From assembly GCA_963717375.1 (NCBI GenBank), contig OY970329.1:1240001-1304000 (forward strand): a stretch of 64,000 nt of DNA, written 5' to 3'. The notes under the pieces were generated by a model that worked only from the letters and a program-made list of their open reading frames with translations, did not search any database and was not told the DNA's origin. How positions within the stretch are numbered: the first letter of the stretch is position 1; each line of letters begins with the position of its first letter. Position numbers and translations under genes: made by a program. This DNA comes from VRUE01 sp963717375 (GTDB taxonomy: Bacteria; Actinomycetota; Thermoleophilia; Solirubrobacterales; 70-9). Of the stretch, positions 24,297-32,393 are shown in pieces.

Positions 24297-24887
24297 TCAG
24301 CTCGCCTTCGGCGAGGGGGTCGAAGCGGTCGGCCCGCGCCGCTGGCGGCGCTGCCTGTACATCACGACCCCGACCGAGATCGCGGCGAGGATCGCGATGC
24401 CGACCAGTATTGGCACCAGCGGGGAGGAGCCGCTGTCGCTGGACTGTGAAGCGGGCGTTGCGGCGTTCTGACCGCCGTGCTGCACCTGGCCTCCGGACCC
24501 GGAGTTGGCGCTGCCGCCTGGGTTACCCTGCCCCTTGCCGCCGCCGTTGCCGGCCGGCGCCACCCCACCTTCTTCCTTTGATGATTCTTCTTCAGAAGAT
24601 TCGCCCTTTTCGCCATCCGAGCCCTTCGCGCCGGCCTTGCCATCTGGCGCCGACGCCCCACCGTTGTCCGCAGCTTTGGCAACCGCTGGATGTTTCTTGT
24701 GCGGCGGAGGGCTTTCGCTTTCCGCTTTAGGAATGGATTCGGTGTACTGAACGCAGCTCGAGCTCACGCATTCGGCCTGAGCAAAAACGGGAAAGCAAAC
24801 CAATGCCAGCAGAGCAATCACTGACACCGACGCAAACAGGACGCGGCCCCGCGCTGGGGCCGGGCGATGGCGCTTCCCGGCATTCAT
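24297..24887 (-). CDS. Secreted low-complexity protein with C-terminal membrane anchor
   Basis: 196 residues from ATG 24887. An N-terminal hydrophobic signal (VLFASVSVIALLALVCFPVFAQA) is followed by a short Cys motif (AECVSSSCVQY), a long Gly/Ser/Glu/Asn-rich low-complexity region, then a transmembrane helix (PLVPILVGIAILAAISVGVVM) and a basic tail (YRQRRQRR). It is anchored outside the cell and probably spans the wall. It is the first gene of a pair with the hydrolase at 23146. Its 5' end overlaps by 85 nt the annotated start of the divergent polymerase gene, so one of the two starts may be wrong. Confidence 0.65.
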   Translation of the reverse strand: MNAGKRHRPAPARGRVLFASVSVIALLALVCFPVFAQAECVSSSCVQYTESIPKAESESPPPHKKHPAVAKAADNGGASAPDGKAGAKGSDGEKGESSEEESSKEEGGVAPAGNGGGKGQGNPGGSANSGSGGQVQHGGQNAATPASQSSDSGSSPLVPILVGIAILAAISVGVVMYRQRRQRRGPTASTPSPKAS

Positions 24888-26824
24888 CGCGGGCAAGACT
24901 AGACCAAACAGCGGCGTTGCTCGCGCCGTCCGCCCTGATCGTCGGGATGGCCGTGGCTGGAGGCGGCTTTGATGTGAGCAGCCGTCACATTGCGGGTCTC
25001 GGCGCGTGGCTGGTTGTAGTTGCGCTGCTGGTCTTTGGCGCAGGATCGGCCGTGAAGCCAGAGCGGCCCCTGTACTGGGCAGGCGGACTGATCGTCTGTC
25101 TGTCGCTTTTGTGTGCAATCTCATCCCTTTGGTCGGGGTCGGTCGAGCTGAGCGTGATCGAGGCAGACCGGGTGGCCGTCTACCTAGGTTTCTTCATTGC
25201 CGCGTTCCTCATCGCCCAAACCGACGAAAGGCGTCAACGTTTCGCTGAAGGTCTAGCAATTGCTGCGGCGCTGGTTGCTCTACTTGGCTTGGCTGGGCGC
25301 TTGCTGCCGCATGTGCTCGATATCGCCGAATCGACTGGCGACGGGCCGCGCCTCGGATATCCGTTGGGTTATTGGAACGCGAACGGGGCGATGTTCGGCA
25401 TCGCCGTCGCCCTTTTGCTCTGGACCAGCCGCCGCGCTGCCTCGGCGGCGCTTCGCTGGCTCTCCGTCGCCGCGATCCCCGCCTGCCTGCTCGCCCTCTA
25501 CTTCACCTACTCGCGGGGCGGGCTGCTCTCGCTCGTAGTCGCGAGCGGTTGCCTGATCGCCCTTTCGCGTGACCGGCTCTGGCTGCTGGCGACGCTGGCG
25601 ATCGGGGCGATCGGGGCGCTGCCGGCAGTGCTCGCCGTGCAGGCGCGCCACAGTCTCGCCGACAACCTCGGCGGCCAGGCGGCGATCGACCAGGGCGTCA
25701 CTGTGCTCCTCATCCTGCTCGCCGGCATCGCCCTCTCGCTACTGCTCTTCGCTGCGCTGCGCTGGGAGGAGCGGCGCGAGGGCGGGCTGAGTGAGCGGGC
25801 GGTCGCCGTCTCCCGCAATCCCAAGGTCCTCAGGGGGATCGCACTGGGCGGGGCGGTGCTGGCACTCGTCGCCGTGATCGCGGTCGGCGGTCGTGCCTGG
25901 GATCAGTTCTCCAGCCCCGACATCCAGTTCCCCAGCAACCCGCAGGAACACTTCGCCGACCTCTCCGGCGCCGGGCGCCACGAGTTCTACAAGGTTGCGA
26001 TCGAAGCCTTCGGCGAAAAGCCGCTGCTCGGCCACGGAGCGGGGACCTACCAGTTCTCCTGGGACAAGCTGCGCACGATCGAACTGCCCGTCCACGACGC
26101 GCACTCGCTCTACCTCGAGTCGTTTGCCGAGCTGGGGCTCCTCGGCGGGCTGCTCGTGCTCGGCCTGGTCGGGACGCTGCTCTGGTTCGCCTTCGCCACC
26201 TGGCGCGACGCCGCCGAGTCGCAGCGGGACCGCTACGCGGCCTTGCTGGCGGCGATGCTCGCCTTCGCGGTCGGCGCCGCCTTTGACTGGTTCTGGGAGA
26301 TGGCCGCGCTTGGCGCGATCTTCTTCCTCGCCAGCGGCGTCGTGGTCGCGGCACGCTGTGCGCAGATCGCCGCCGATCCCCGACGCCAGAAGGACTCGCG
26401 GGCCGAGGGACGGCGCTTCGGGCTCACGGTCACCGCCGTGGTCCTCGCCTGGATCTCGGCGATCGCCCTGGTCGGGCCGCTGCTGGTCGAGCGCGAGATC
26501 GATTCCAGCCGGGCCTCGGCGACAAAGGAAGACTTCGGCGCGGCCATGGACCACGCCGCCACGGCCCGCTCGATCGAGCCCTGGGCCGCGTCCCCCTATG
26601 TTCAGCTCGGCCTGCTCGCCGAGCGCCAGGGGGACTTCCCCGCCGCGACCGAACACTTCAGCCACGCGATCGAACGCGAGGATCACAACTGGCAGTGGTA
26701 CTACCTGCGCTCGCGGGTCGAGCACGAGGCCGGCGAAGAAGCCGCGGCCCGGGCCGACCTCGGCAAGGCGCGCGAACTCAACCCGCAGGCAGCCTGCCTG
26801 AACGGCGAATGGACCTGCGAATGA
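24803..26824 (+). CDS. O-antigen ligase/Wzy-like membrane protein with TPR tail
   Basis: 673 residues. About ten to twelve transmembrane segments span residues 40-580. The family signature region is periplasmic: GRHEFYKVAIEAFGEKPLLGHGAGTYQF, then VHDAHSLYLESFAELGLLGGLLVL, as in O-antigen ligase/polymerase (Wzy_C, PF04932) proteins. After the last membrane helix a TPR-like C-terminus (AASPYVQLGLLAERQGDFPAATEHFSHAIE) follows. It probably polymerises or ligates the surface glycan outside the membrane. The start is uncertain: ATG 24803 gives a basic cytoplasmic N-tail, while TTG 24917 or ATG 24947 would avoid overlap with the divergent gene. The stop overlaps the next gene as ATGA. Confidence 0.85.
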   Translation: MPAEQSLTPTQTGRGPALGPGDGASRHSSRARLDQTAALLAPSALIVGMAVAGGGFDVSSRHIAGLGAWLVVVALLVFGAGSAVKPERPLYWAGGLIVCLSLLCAISSLWSGSVELSVIEADRVAVYLGFFIAAFLIAQTDERRQRFAEGLAIAAALVALLGLAGRLLPHVLDIAESTGDGPRLGYPLGYWNANGAMFGIAVALLLWTSRRAASAALRWLSVAAIPACLLALYFTYSRGGLLSLVVASGCLIALSRDRLWLLATLAIGAIGALPAVLAVQARHSLADNLGGQAAIDQGVTVLLILLAGIALSLLLFAALRWEERREGGLSERAVAVSRNPKVLRGIALGGAVLALVAVIAVGGRAWDQFSSPDIQFPSNPQEHFADLSGAGRHEFYKVAIEAFGEKPLLGHGAGTYQFSWDKLRTIELPVHDAHSLYLESFAELGLLGGLLVLGLVGTLLWFAFATWRDAAESQRDRYAALLAAMLAFAVGAAFDWFWEMAALGAIFFLASGVVVAARCAQIAADPRRQKDSRAEGRRFGLTVTAVVLAWISAIALVGPLLVEREIDSSRASATKEDFGAAMDHAATARSIEPWAASPYVQLGLLAERQGDFPAATEHFSHAIEREDHNWQWYYLRSRVEHEAGEEAAARADLGKARELNPQAACLNGEWTCE

Positions 26825-28308
26825 GCACCAAGGCGACCAGCGAGACGCGGAGCGAGGCGGCGACGCCCGACGCGACGCCCAGCGCCCCGACGGAGATGGC
26901 GAGCCGGCTGGGCCTGACCGGGCCGAGTGGCTCACGCCGGCGAGGTGCGATGTTGCGGCGCCTGCTCGCCACTGGCGACTGGGTGGCGATCTTCGTCGCG
27001 CTCTGCGTCGCCACCGCGGTCACCTCGACGACGGACGTGGCCAAGCTTTTTTGGGCCGTCCTCTTCACACCGGCCTGGCTGCTGGTGCTGAAGCTGCACG
27101 GCCTCTACGACAACGACCATCGCCGCATTCGCCACAGCACGCTCGACGAGCTGCCCTCGCTGATCTCCGCAAGCGCCCTCGGCACGATCGTCCTCGATGG
27201 CCTTCTATGGCTCAGCCCCGGTGGGGCGCTCTCGGCGAAGAGCGCGATCATCATCGGGATCGGCGCCGTGCTCGCCTGCTTTGTCGCCCGCGCGGTGCTG
27301 CGCTTCGCCTGGCAGCGCCTAACCGGGGTCGCGATTGGCATTGTGATCGGCCCCGCGAACCTGGCCGATGCGGTGGCGCGACGGATCGCGACCCATCCCG
27401 AGGCGCGCCTGCAGTTGGTCGGCTACCTGTCGGAGCCTCGCGACAAGGACCGGCACGCCGCGCTACCCCGGCTGGGCTCGGTGGAGGAGATATCGAGGGT
27501 GGCGAGGGAACACAACGTCGAGCGCGTCGTCGTCGCCGAGCAGGAGATGGGCCAGCGCGACGCTGAGCACCTGATCGAAGAGTGCAAGGCGGCCGGCCTC
27601 GGCCTCACCTTCCTGCCCAAGCACTACGGCCTGCTGGGGCCGGGAATCGAGCTCAACCGACTCGCCGAGCTGCCCGTGCTCGACTTCCGCTTCTCCGACC
27701 CGCCACGTTCGACCCTGGCGCTGAAGCGGGGCCTGGACCTGACCGTCTCGGGCCTGATGCTGGCGCTGCTCTCGCCGCTGCTGGGGCTGATCGCGCTCTT
27801 CATCGTGGTCGACTCCGGCAGGCCCGTCTTCTTCCGCCAGAAGCGGGCCGGCAAGGACGGTGAGCCGTTCACGATGCTGAAGTTCCGCACCATGGTCACC
27901 GACGCCGAGGAGCGCCTGGCGGAACTGGTCGATCTCGAAAACCTCGACGAGCCCGCCTTCAAGATTGTCGACGACCCGCGGATCACCCGCGCCGGAAGGT
28001 TGCTGCGGCGGACCAGCATCGACGAGCTGCCGCAGCTGATCAACGTGCTCCGGGGCGACATGTCGCTGGTCGGCCCGCGTCCCGAGGAGGAGGCCGTTGT
28101 CGCTCTCTACGACGAGCGACAGCGCATCCGCCTCGCGATTAAGCCGGGGCTGACGGGGCCGATGCAGGTCTACGGCCGCGGCGATCTCACCTTCGAGGAG
28201 CGGCTGGCGATGGAGCGCGACTACCTCGACAACCTCTCGGTCGCCGGCGATCTGGCGATCCTCTTGCGCACGCCGCGGGCGATCGTCCGCGGCGAAGGCG
28301 CCTACTAG
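26821..28308 (+). CDS. Polyprenyl glycosylphosphotransferase (WbaP/EpsL-type)
   Basis: 495 residues; initiates glycan synthesis by moving a sugar-1-phosphate to undecaprenyl phosphate at the inner membrane. Several N-terminal membrane helices (about 45-180) and a nucleotide-binding-like CoA_binding_3 region (VGYLSEPRDK..GSVEEISRVA) lead to the catalytic PF02397 domain: KRGLDLTVSGLMLALLSPLL, GRPVFFRQKRAGKDGEPFTMLKFRTM, DELPQLINVLRGDMSLVGPRP, PGLTGPMQVYGRG. ATG 26821 overlaps the previous stop. The preferred sugar cannot be read from sequence. Confidence 0.95.
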   Translation: MSTKATSETRSEAATPDATPSAPTEMASRLGLTGPSGSRRRGAMLRRLLATGDWVAIFVALCVATAVTSTTDVAKLFWAVLFTPAWLLVLKLHGLYDNDHRRIRHSTLDELPSLISASALGTIVLDGLLWLSPGGALSAKSAIIIGIGAVLACFVARAVLRFAWQRLTGVAIGIVIGPANLADAVARRIATHPEARLQLVGYLSEPRDKDRHAALPRLGSVEEISRVAREHNVERVVVAEQEMGQRDAEHLIEECKAAGLGLTFLPKHYGLLGPGIELNRLAELPVLDFRFSDPPRSTLALKRGLDLTVSGLMLALLSPLLGLIALFIVVDSGRPVFFRQKRAGKDGEPFTMLKFRTMVTDAEERLAELVDLENLDEPAFKIVDDPRITRAGRLLRRTSIDELPQLINVLRGDMSLVGPRPEEEAVVALYDERQRIRLAIKPGLTGPMQVYGRGDLTFEERLAMERDYLDNLSVAGDLAILLRTPRAIVRGEGAY

Positions 28309-28319
28309 AGAATCCAGCC

Positions 28320-29195
28320 ATGCCGAGCCCGCTCGACCTCGAGGTCGTCATCGTCAGCCACGGCGCCGAAACGCTGCTGCGCCGCTGCCTGCGCTCGCTG
28401 CAAGAGCACCCGGCGAGCGGCACGATGCGGGTGACCGTGGTCGACAGCGGCAGCACCGACGCGACCCCGGACATGGTCGAGCGCGAGTTTCCGGCGGTGC
28501 GCCTGATCCGCCGCGAGAACATCGGCTTCTCCGCCGCCAACAACGTCGTCCTGCGCGAGGACGAGGCGGCCGCTGTGCTGCTGCTCAACCCCGATACCGA
28601 GGTCTACGCCGGCACCCTCGACGCGGCGCTGGCGCGGCTGCGCTCCGAGCAGCGGATCGGCATGGTCGGCTGCAAGCTGGTGACCGAGTCCGGCGAGTTG
28701 GACCACGCCTGCAAGCGCTCCTTCCCGACTCCGCTCAGCGCGCTGGCCCACTTCACCGGCGTCGGCCGCAGCGACGAGGCCGGGGAGTCGCTGAGCCAGT
28801 ACCGGGCGACCCACCTCGGCGACGACGATCCCGGCGAGGTCGACGCCGTCAACGGCGCCTTCATGCTCTGCCGCGCCGAGGCGGTGCGCGAGGTCGGCCT
28901 GCTCGACGAGGGCTACTGGCTCTACATGGAGGACCTCGACTGGTGCCGGCGCTTCTGGCAGGCCGGCTGGAAGGTTTTCTACGAGCCGGCAGGCGTGGCG
29001 CTGCACGTCAAGGGGGGTTCCAGCGGCAAGCGACGCAAGCCCAAACAGGAGATCGCCTTCCACCGCGGCATGGGCCGCTTCTACCGCCGCTTCGACGCCG
29101 CCGGGCACAACCCGCTCGTCAACGCCGCGGTCTACGCCGGCATCGGCGCCAAGCTCGCGATGAGCCTCGGCATCACCGCGGCACGCGGACGCTAG
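28320..29195 (+). CDS. GT2 glycosyltransferase (rhamnosyltransferase-like)
   Basis: 291 residues, cytoplasmic GT-A fold. LEVVIVSHGAETLLRRCLRSL, VVDSGSTDATPDM, NIGFSAANN and the metal-binding LLNPDTEV fit the WbbL/rhamnosyltransferase-like GT2 group; VNGAFMLCRAEAVREVGLLDEGYWLYMEDLDWCRR carries the ED-x-D acceptor-site motif. With an rml operon in the same locus, dTDP-L-rhamnose is a reasonable donor (inference). Its TAG stop overlaps head-on with the VapC stop: both use the CTAG at 29192-29195. Confidence 0.88.
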   Translation: MPSPLDLEVVIVSHGAETLLRRCLRSLQEHPASGTMRVTVVDSGSTDATPDMVEREFPAVRLIRRENIGFSAANNVVLREDEAAAVLLLNPDTEVYAGTLDAALARLRSEQRIGMVGCKLVTESGELDHACKRSFPTPLSALAHFTGVGRSDEAGESLSQYRATHLGDDDPGEVDAVNGAFMLCRAEAVREVGLLDEGYWLYMEDLDWCRRFWQAGWKVFYEPAGVALHVKGGSSGKRRKPKQEIAFHRGMGRFYRRFDAAGHNPLVNAAVYAGIGAKLAMSLGITAARGR

Positions 29196-29599
29196 AGCGG
29201 CGTGAGCACGGCCACTTTGGTGGCATCGCCGACAGCCCTGGCAAGGCGACGGTCGAGCGTGACCAGGGGCACATCCAAGCCCTCGGCGAGAGCGACGTAG
29301 AGACCGTCATAGAAGCTGAAGTTGTGTCGCAACTGCCAGGCCCGGTGAATCAGGCCGACGTGGTCGATGCGACGAAGCGGCATTCGGATGAGATCCAGCA
29401 CCGCCGCGTCTGCCCTGCCCTCACCCAACCGGCCAACTGAAACTTCGCGGCGCAGCGCCTGCCCAACCTCCGCATCGATCAGATGGGGAACCCAGAGAGA
29501 TCGGTTGGCGCCACGGGTCGAGAGCTGGGCCTCGGCCCAGGAAGCATGCTCGGCATCGGCCAGGACGGTGACGACGACCGATGCGTCGATGACGGGCAT
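29192..29599 (-). CDS. vapC: PIN-domain toxin, VapC family
   Basis: 135 residues. PIN ribonuclease with the acidic residues in place: Asp in PVIDASVVV (about 5), Glu in LIDAEVGQAL (about 44), Asp in FYDGLYVALAEGL (about 97) and Asp in LVTLDRRLARA (about 115). It lies 6 bp downstream of its antitoxin and ends in the CTAG shared with the convergent GT2 gene. It presumably cleaves RNA when freed from VapB; the target is unknown. Confidence 0.9.
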   Translation of the reverse strand: MPVIDASVVVTVLADAEHASWAEAQLSTRGANRSLWVPHLIDAEVGQALRREVSVGRLGEGRADAAVLDLIRMPLRRIDHVGLIHRAWQLRHNFSFYDGLYVALAEGLDVPLVTLDRRLARAVGDATKVAVLTPL

Positions 29600-29605
29600 G
29601 GTCGG

Positions 29606-29836
29606 CTACCCGCCGCGAGATGCTCGAATGCCCGCGACGATCTCCTCGGTGGTGATGCCGGAACTTCCGCGGGCGCGAGCGCTGGAGAAGACCTCCTCGA
29701 TCGTGGCCTGCGTGGCGAGCTCTTCGAGGTCGCGCTTTATGTAGTCGGAGAGGGAGAGGCCCTCGGCCGTGGCGCGGAGCTTCAGGGCTCTGTGAACCTC
29801 GTCGGGGACGTTGCGGATTTGGATCATCTTGGACAT
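29606..29836 (-). CDS. vapB: Ribbon-helix-helix antitoxin, VapB/FitA-like
   Basis: 76 residues from ATG 29836. The N-terminal RHH domain (KMIQIRNVPDEVHRALKLRATAEGLSLSDYIKRDLEEL) binds operator DNA; the C-terminal part (EVFSSARARGSSGITTEEIVAGIRASRG) is the usual toxin-neutralising tail. The frame extends to 29932, but this upstream part contains the operator palindromes, so the shorter start is chosen. It forms an operon with vapC downstream. Confidence 0.9.
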   Translation of the reverse strand: MSKMIQIRNVPDEVHRALKLRATAEGLSLSDYIKRDLEELATQATIEEVFSSARARGSSGITTEEIVAGIRASRGG

Positions 29837-29870
29837 GTGGACCACATTAGGCCATGTGGCAGACATGTCT
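29833..29870. promoter_or_regulatory. Probable VapB operator palindromes
   Basis: ATGTGG-A-CCACAT (29835-29847), a further CCATGTGG (29852-29859) and the perfect palindrome AGACATGTCT (29861-29870) lie over and just upstream of the vapB start. Repeated CATGTG half-sites suit a ribbon-helix-helix autorepressor. Confidence 0.6.
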
Positions 29871-29973
29871 TGGCGGTTGCGTGGGACATGGCCGCAATCC
29901 TGCATGGCGCGGACGCAACCGTGGCGCGGCAAATGAGCCGCTTGCCGGGCGAGAGCGTGACGAAAGGCGCGAT

Positions 29974-30522
29974 TCAGAAGGGCAGCGTCTCGCCGACTTC
30001 AGCGAGGGTCGGCGCGGCCTTGTCGCGATCGGAGAGCAGCGGCTCATCGACCGGCCACTCGACCCCGACCCCGGGGTCGTCCCAGGCGATGCCGGCCTCG
30101 GTGGCGGGGTCGTAAACGCTGGAGCAGAGGTAGGTGACGTCGGCGACCTCGCTGAGCACGGCGAAGCCGTGCCCGAAGCCGACCGGGAGGAAGAGCTGGT
30201 GGTGGGACTCGTCGTCGAGGATGTGACCGTCCCACTGGCCGTAGGTGGGCGAGCCGCTGCGCAGGTCGACGGCGACGTCGAAGATCTTGCCGCGCGGGCA
30301 GCGGACCAGCTTCGCCTGGCCGGGCTCGGTCTGGAAGTGCAGGCCGCGCAGCGTCCCTTTGGAGGAGCGCGAATGGTTGTGCTGGACGAAGTCGACCTCG
30401 ATCCCGTGCTCGGCCCAGAGGTCGCGGCGATAAGTCTCGACCATGAAACCGCGCTCGTCGCCGTGGACGACGGGCGCGAGCAGAGCGAGGCCGTCGAGCT
30501 TGGTCTCGAGGCGTTGCAGCAT
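29974..30522 (-). CDS. rmlC: dTDP-4-dehydrorhamnose 3,5-epimerase
   Basis: 182 residues; third step of dTDP-L-rhamnose synthesis. Cupin fold with FVQHNHSRSSKGTLRGLHFQ (catalytic His in RGLHFQ), KLVRCPRGKIFDVAVDLRSGSPTYGQW, and FLPVGFGHGFAVLSEVADVTYLCS. ATG 30522 overlaps the rmlB stop by one base (TGATG), so the frame open to 30801 is not the start. It is the last gene of rmlA-D-B-C, followed by the vapBC operon. Confidence 0.95.
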   Translation of the reverse strand: MLQRLETKLDGLALLAPVVHGDERGFMVETYRRDLWAEHGIEVDFVQHNHSRSSKGTLRGLHFQTEPGQAKLVRCPRGKIFDVAVDLRSGSPTYGQWDGHILDDESHHQLFLPVGFGHGFAVLSEVADVTYLCSSVYDPATEAGIAWDDPGVGVEWPVDEPLLSDRDKAAPTLAEVGETLPF

Positions 30523-31505
30523 CAGGCGAGCGACTTGCCGTACTGCTTTTCGTAGTACTCGCGGTACTCGCCGGAGCGGATCGGGCCCCACCACTCCTCG
30601 TTGTCGCGGTACCAGGCGACGGTCTTCTCCAGCCCCTCGGCGAAGTGAACCTGGGCCTCCCAGCCGAGTTGCTCCTTCAGCTTGGCGGAGGAGAGCGAGT
30701 AGCGACGGTCGTGGCCGGGGCGATCGGTGACGTACTCGATCAGCGACTCGTCTTTGCCGGTTAGCCCGATCACCCGCTTGATCACCTCGATGTTCTCGCA
30801 CTCATCGGGGCCGCCGACGTTGTAGGCCTCGCCGGCCTTGCCCTTGGTCAGCACCGTGTGGATGCCGCGGCAGAAGTCCTCGACGTAGAGCCAGTTGCGG
30901 ACCTGCTTGCCGTCGCCGTAGACCGGCAGCGAGTCGCCGTGCAGGGCGTTGAGCGTGATCAACGGGATCAGCTTCTCGGGGTATTGGCGGGGGCCATAGT
31001 TATTAGAGCCGCGCACGATCGAGGCGTCGATGCCGTAGGTGTGGACGTGGGCGGTGACCAGCAGGTCGCCGGCGGTCTTGGTCGCCGAGTAGGGCGAGGA
31101 GGGATCGAGCGGTGAGGTCTCGGTGAAGGAGCCCTCCTCAATCGAGCCGTAGACCTCATCGGTCGAGACCTGCAGATAACGGGCCACGCCCAACTCGCGG
31201 GCGGCATCGAGCAGCGTGCCGGTGCCGATCACGTGGGTGCGGGCGAAGGCATCCTGGTCGTCGATCGAGCGGTCGACGTGGGACTCGGCGGCAAAGTTGA
31301 CGACGGCGTCGCATCCCTCCATCGCCTCGCGCACGACCTTGGGGTCCTCGATCGCTCCGACCACGAGGTCGGTTCCCTCGGGCAGGTTCTCGCGGCGACC
31401 CGCGTAGGTGAGCTTGTCGAGCACCCGCACCTCGTGCTCGCCCGAGACGAGGCGGACGTAGGTGGAGCCGATGAAACCGGCCGCGCCGGTGACGAGGAGC
31501 TTCAT
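30522..31505 (-). CDS. rmlB: dTDP-glucose 4,6-dehydratase
   Basis: 327 residues; second step of dTDP-L-rhamnose synthesis. Extended SDR: LLVTGAAGFIGSTYVR, NFAAESHVDRSIDDQDAF, the STDEVYGSI motif of the family, and catalytic SPYSATKTAGDLL (YxxxK), then SNNYGPRQYPEKLIPL. Length and motifs are complete. The start overlaps the rmlD stop by 4 nt. Confidence 0.97.
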   Translation of the reverse strand: MKLLVTGAAGFIGSTYVRLVSGEHEVRVLDKLTYAGRRENLPEGTDLVVGAIEDPKVVREAMEGCDAVVNFAAESHVDRSIDDQDAFARTHVIGTGTLLDAARELGVARYLQVSTDEVYGSIEEGSFTETSPLDPSSPYSATKTAGDLLVTAHVHTYGIDASIVRGSNNYGPRQYPEKLIPLITLNALHGDSLPVYGDGKQVRNWLYVEDFCRGIHTVLTKGKAGEAYNVGGPDECENIEVIKRVIGLTGKDESLIEYVTDRPGHDRRYSLSSAKLKEQLGWEAQVHFAEGLEKTVAWYRDNEEWWGPIRSGEYREYYEKQYGKSLA

Positions 31506-32353
31506 GCAGCCTCCCTCTCAGTTGGACGTTGGGCAAGGTAGCCGGCGAGACCGTCCTGCCACGAGGGCAGCTCGATCGCGTGCTTGCGCTGGCTGGTGAG
31601 AACCGAGTAAGGCGGCCTCGGAGCGGGACGGCCGAGCATGTCGGTGGTCGCCGAGAGCACCCGGCACTCGACTTTCGCCTGCTCGAAGATCTCGCGGGCG
31701 AAGTCGTACCAGGAGCAAGCGCCGGCGGCGGCCATGTGGTGGATGCCGAACTCGATCCCCTCGATAAGGCGGACGATGCCATAGGCGAGGTGCCAGGTGT
31801 AGGTCGGCGAACCGACCTGGTCGCGCACCACGAGCACCTCGTTCTGGGTCGACGCGAGGCGCAGCATCGTCTCGACGAAGTTGGAGCCGCTGATCCCGAA
31901 GAGCCAGGAGGAGCGGACGACGAAGTGGCGCTTGTTGGCGGCCGCGGTCGCCTCCTCGCCGGCGAGCTTGGTGCGGCCGTAGGCCGAGAGCGGCGCGGTC
32001 TGGTCGGTTTCGACGTAGGGCGCGCTCTTGGCCCCGTCGAAGACGTAGTCGCTGGAGACGTAGACGACGGATGCGCCCACCGCTGCCGCCGCTGCGGCGA
32101 CGTTGCCGGCGGCCTCGCCGTTGACCTTCAGCGCGGCCTGCTCGGACTCCTCCGCCCCGTCGACGTCGGTCCAGGCGGCGCAGTTGATCACCACGTCGGG
32201 CCGCTCGAGCTCGAACTTGGCGCTGACGGTCGCCCCCTCGGTGACGTCGAGCTCGGTGTGGCCGAAGCCGATCACGTCATGGCCGGCGTTGCCGGCGGCG
32301 AGGACGACGTCGCGGCCGAGCATTCCGCCCGCCCCTGTAACCAGGACCTTCAT
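31502..32353 (-). CDS. rmlD: dTDP-4-dehydrorhamnose reductase
   Basis: 283 residues; last step of dTDP-L-rhamnose synthesis. VLVTGAGGMLGRDVV, NCAAWTDVDGAEESEQAALKVNGEAAGNVA, YVSSDYVFDGAKSAPYVE, and catalytic SAYGRTKLAGEEA, followed by VRSSWLFG. It starts 40 bp after rmlA and overlaps rmlB by 4 nt. Confidence 0.97.
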   Translation of the reverse strand: MKVLVTGAGGMLGRDVVLAAGNAGHDVIGFGHTELDVTEGATVSAKFELERPDVVINCAAWTDVDGAEESEQAALKVNGEAAGNVAAAAAAVGASVVYVSSDYVFDGAKSAPYVETDQTAPLSAYGRTKLAGEEATAAANKRHFVVRSSWLFGISGSNFVETMLRLASTQNEVLVVRDQVGSPTYTWHLAYGIVRLIEGIEFGIHHMAAAGACSWYDFAREIFEQAKVECRVLSATTDMLGRPAPRPPYSVLTSQRKHAIELPSWQDGLAGYLAQRPTEREAA

Positions 32354-32393
32354 CTAGACAACAACGATCTTCGCGGCGCGGTCTTGCACCGGC

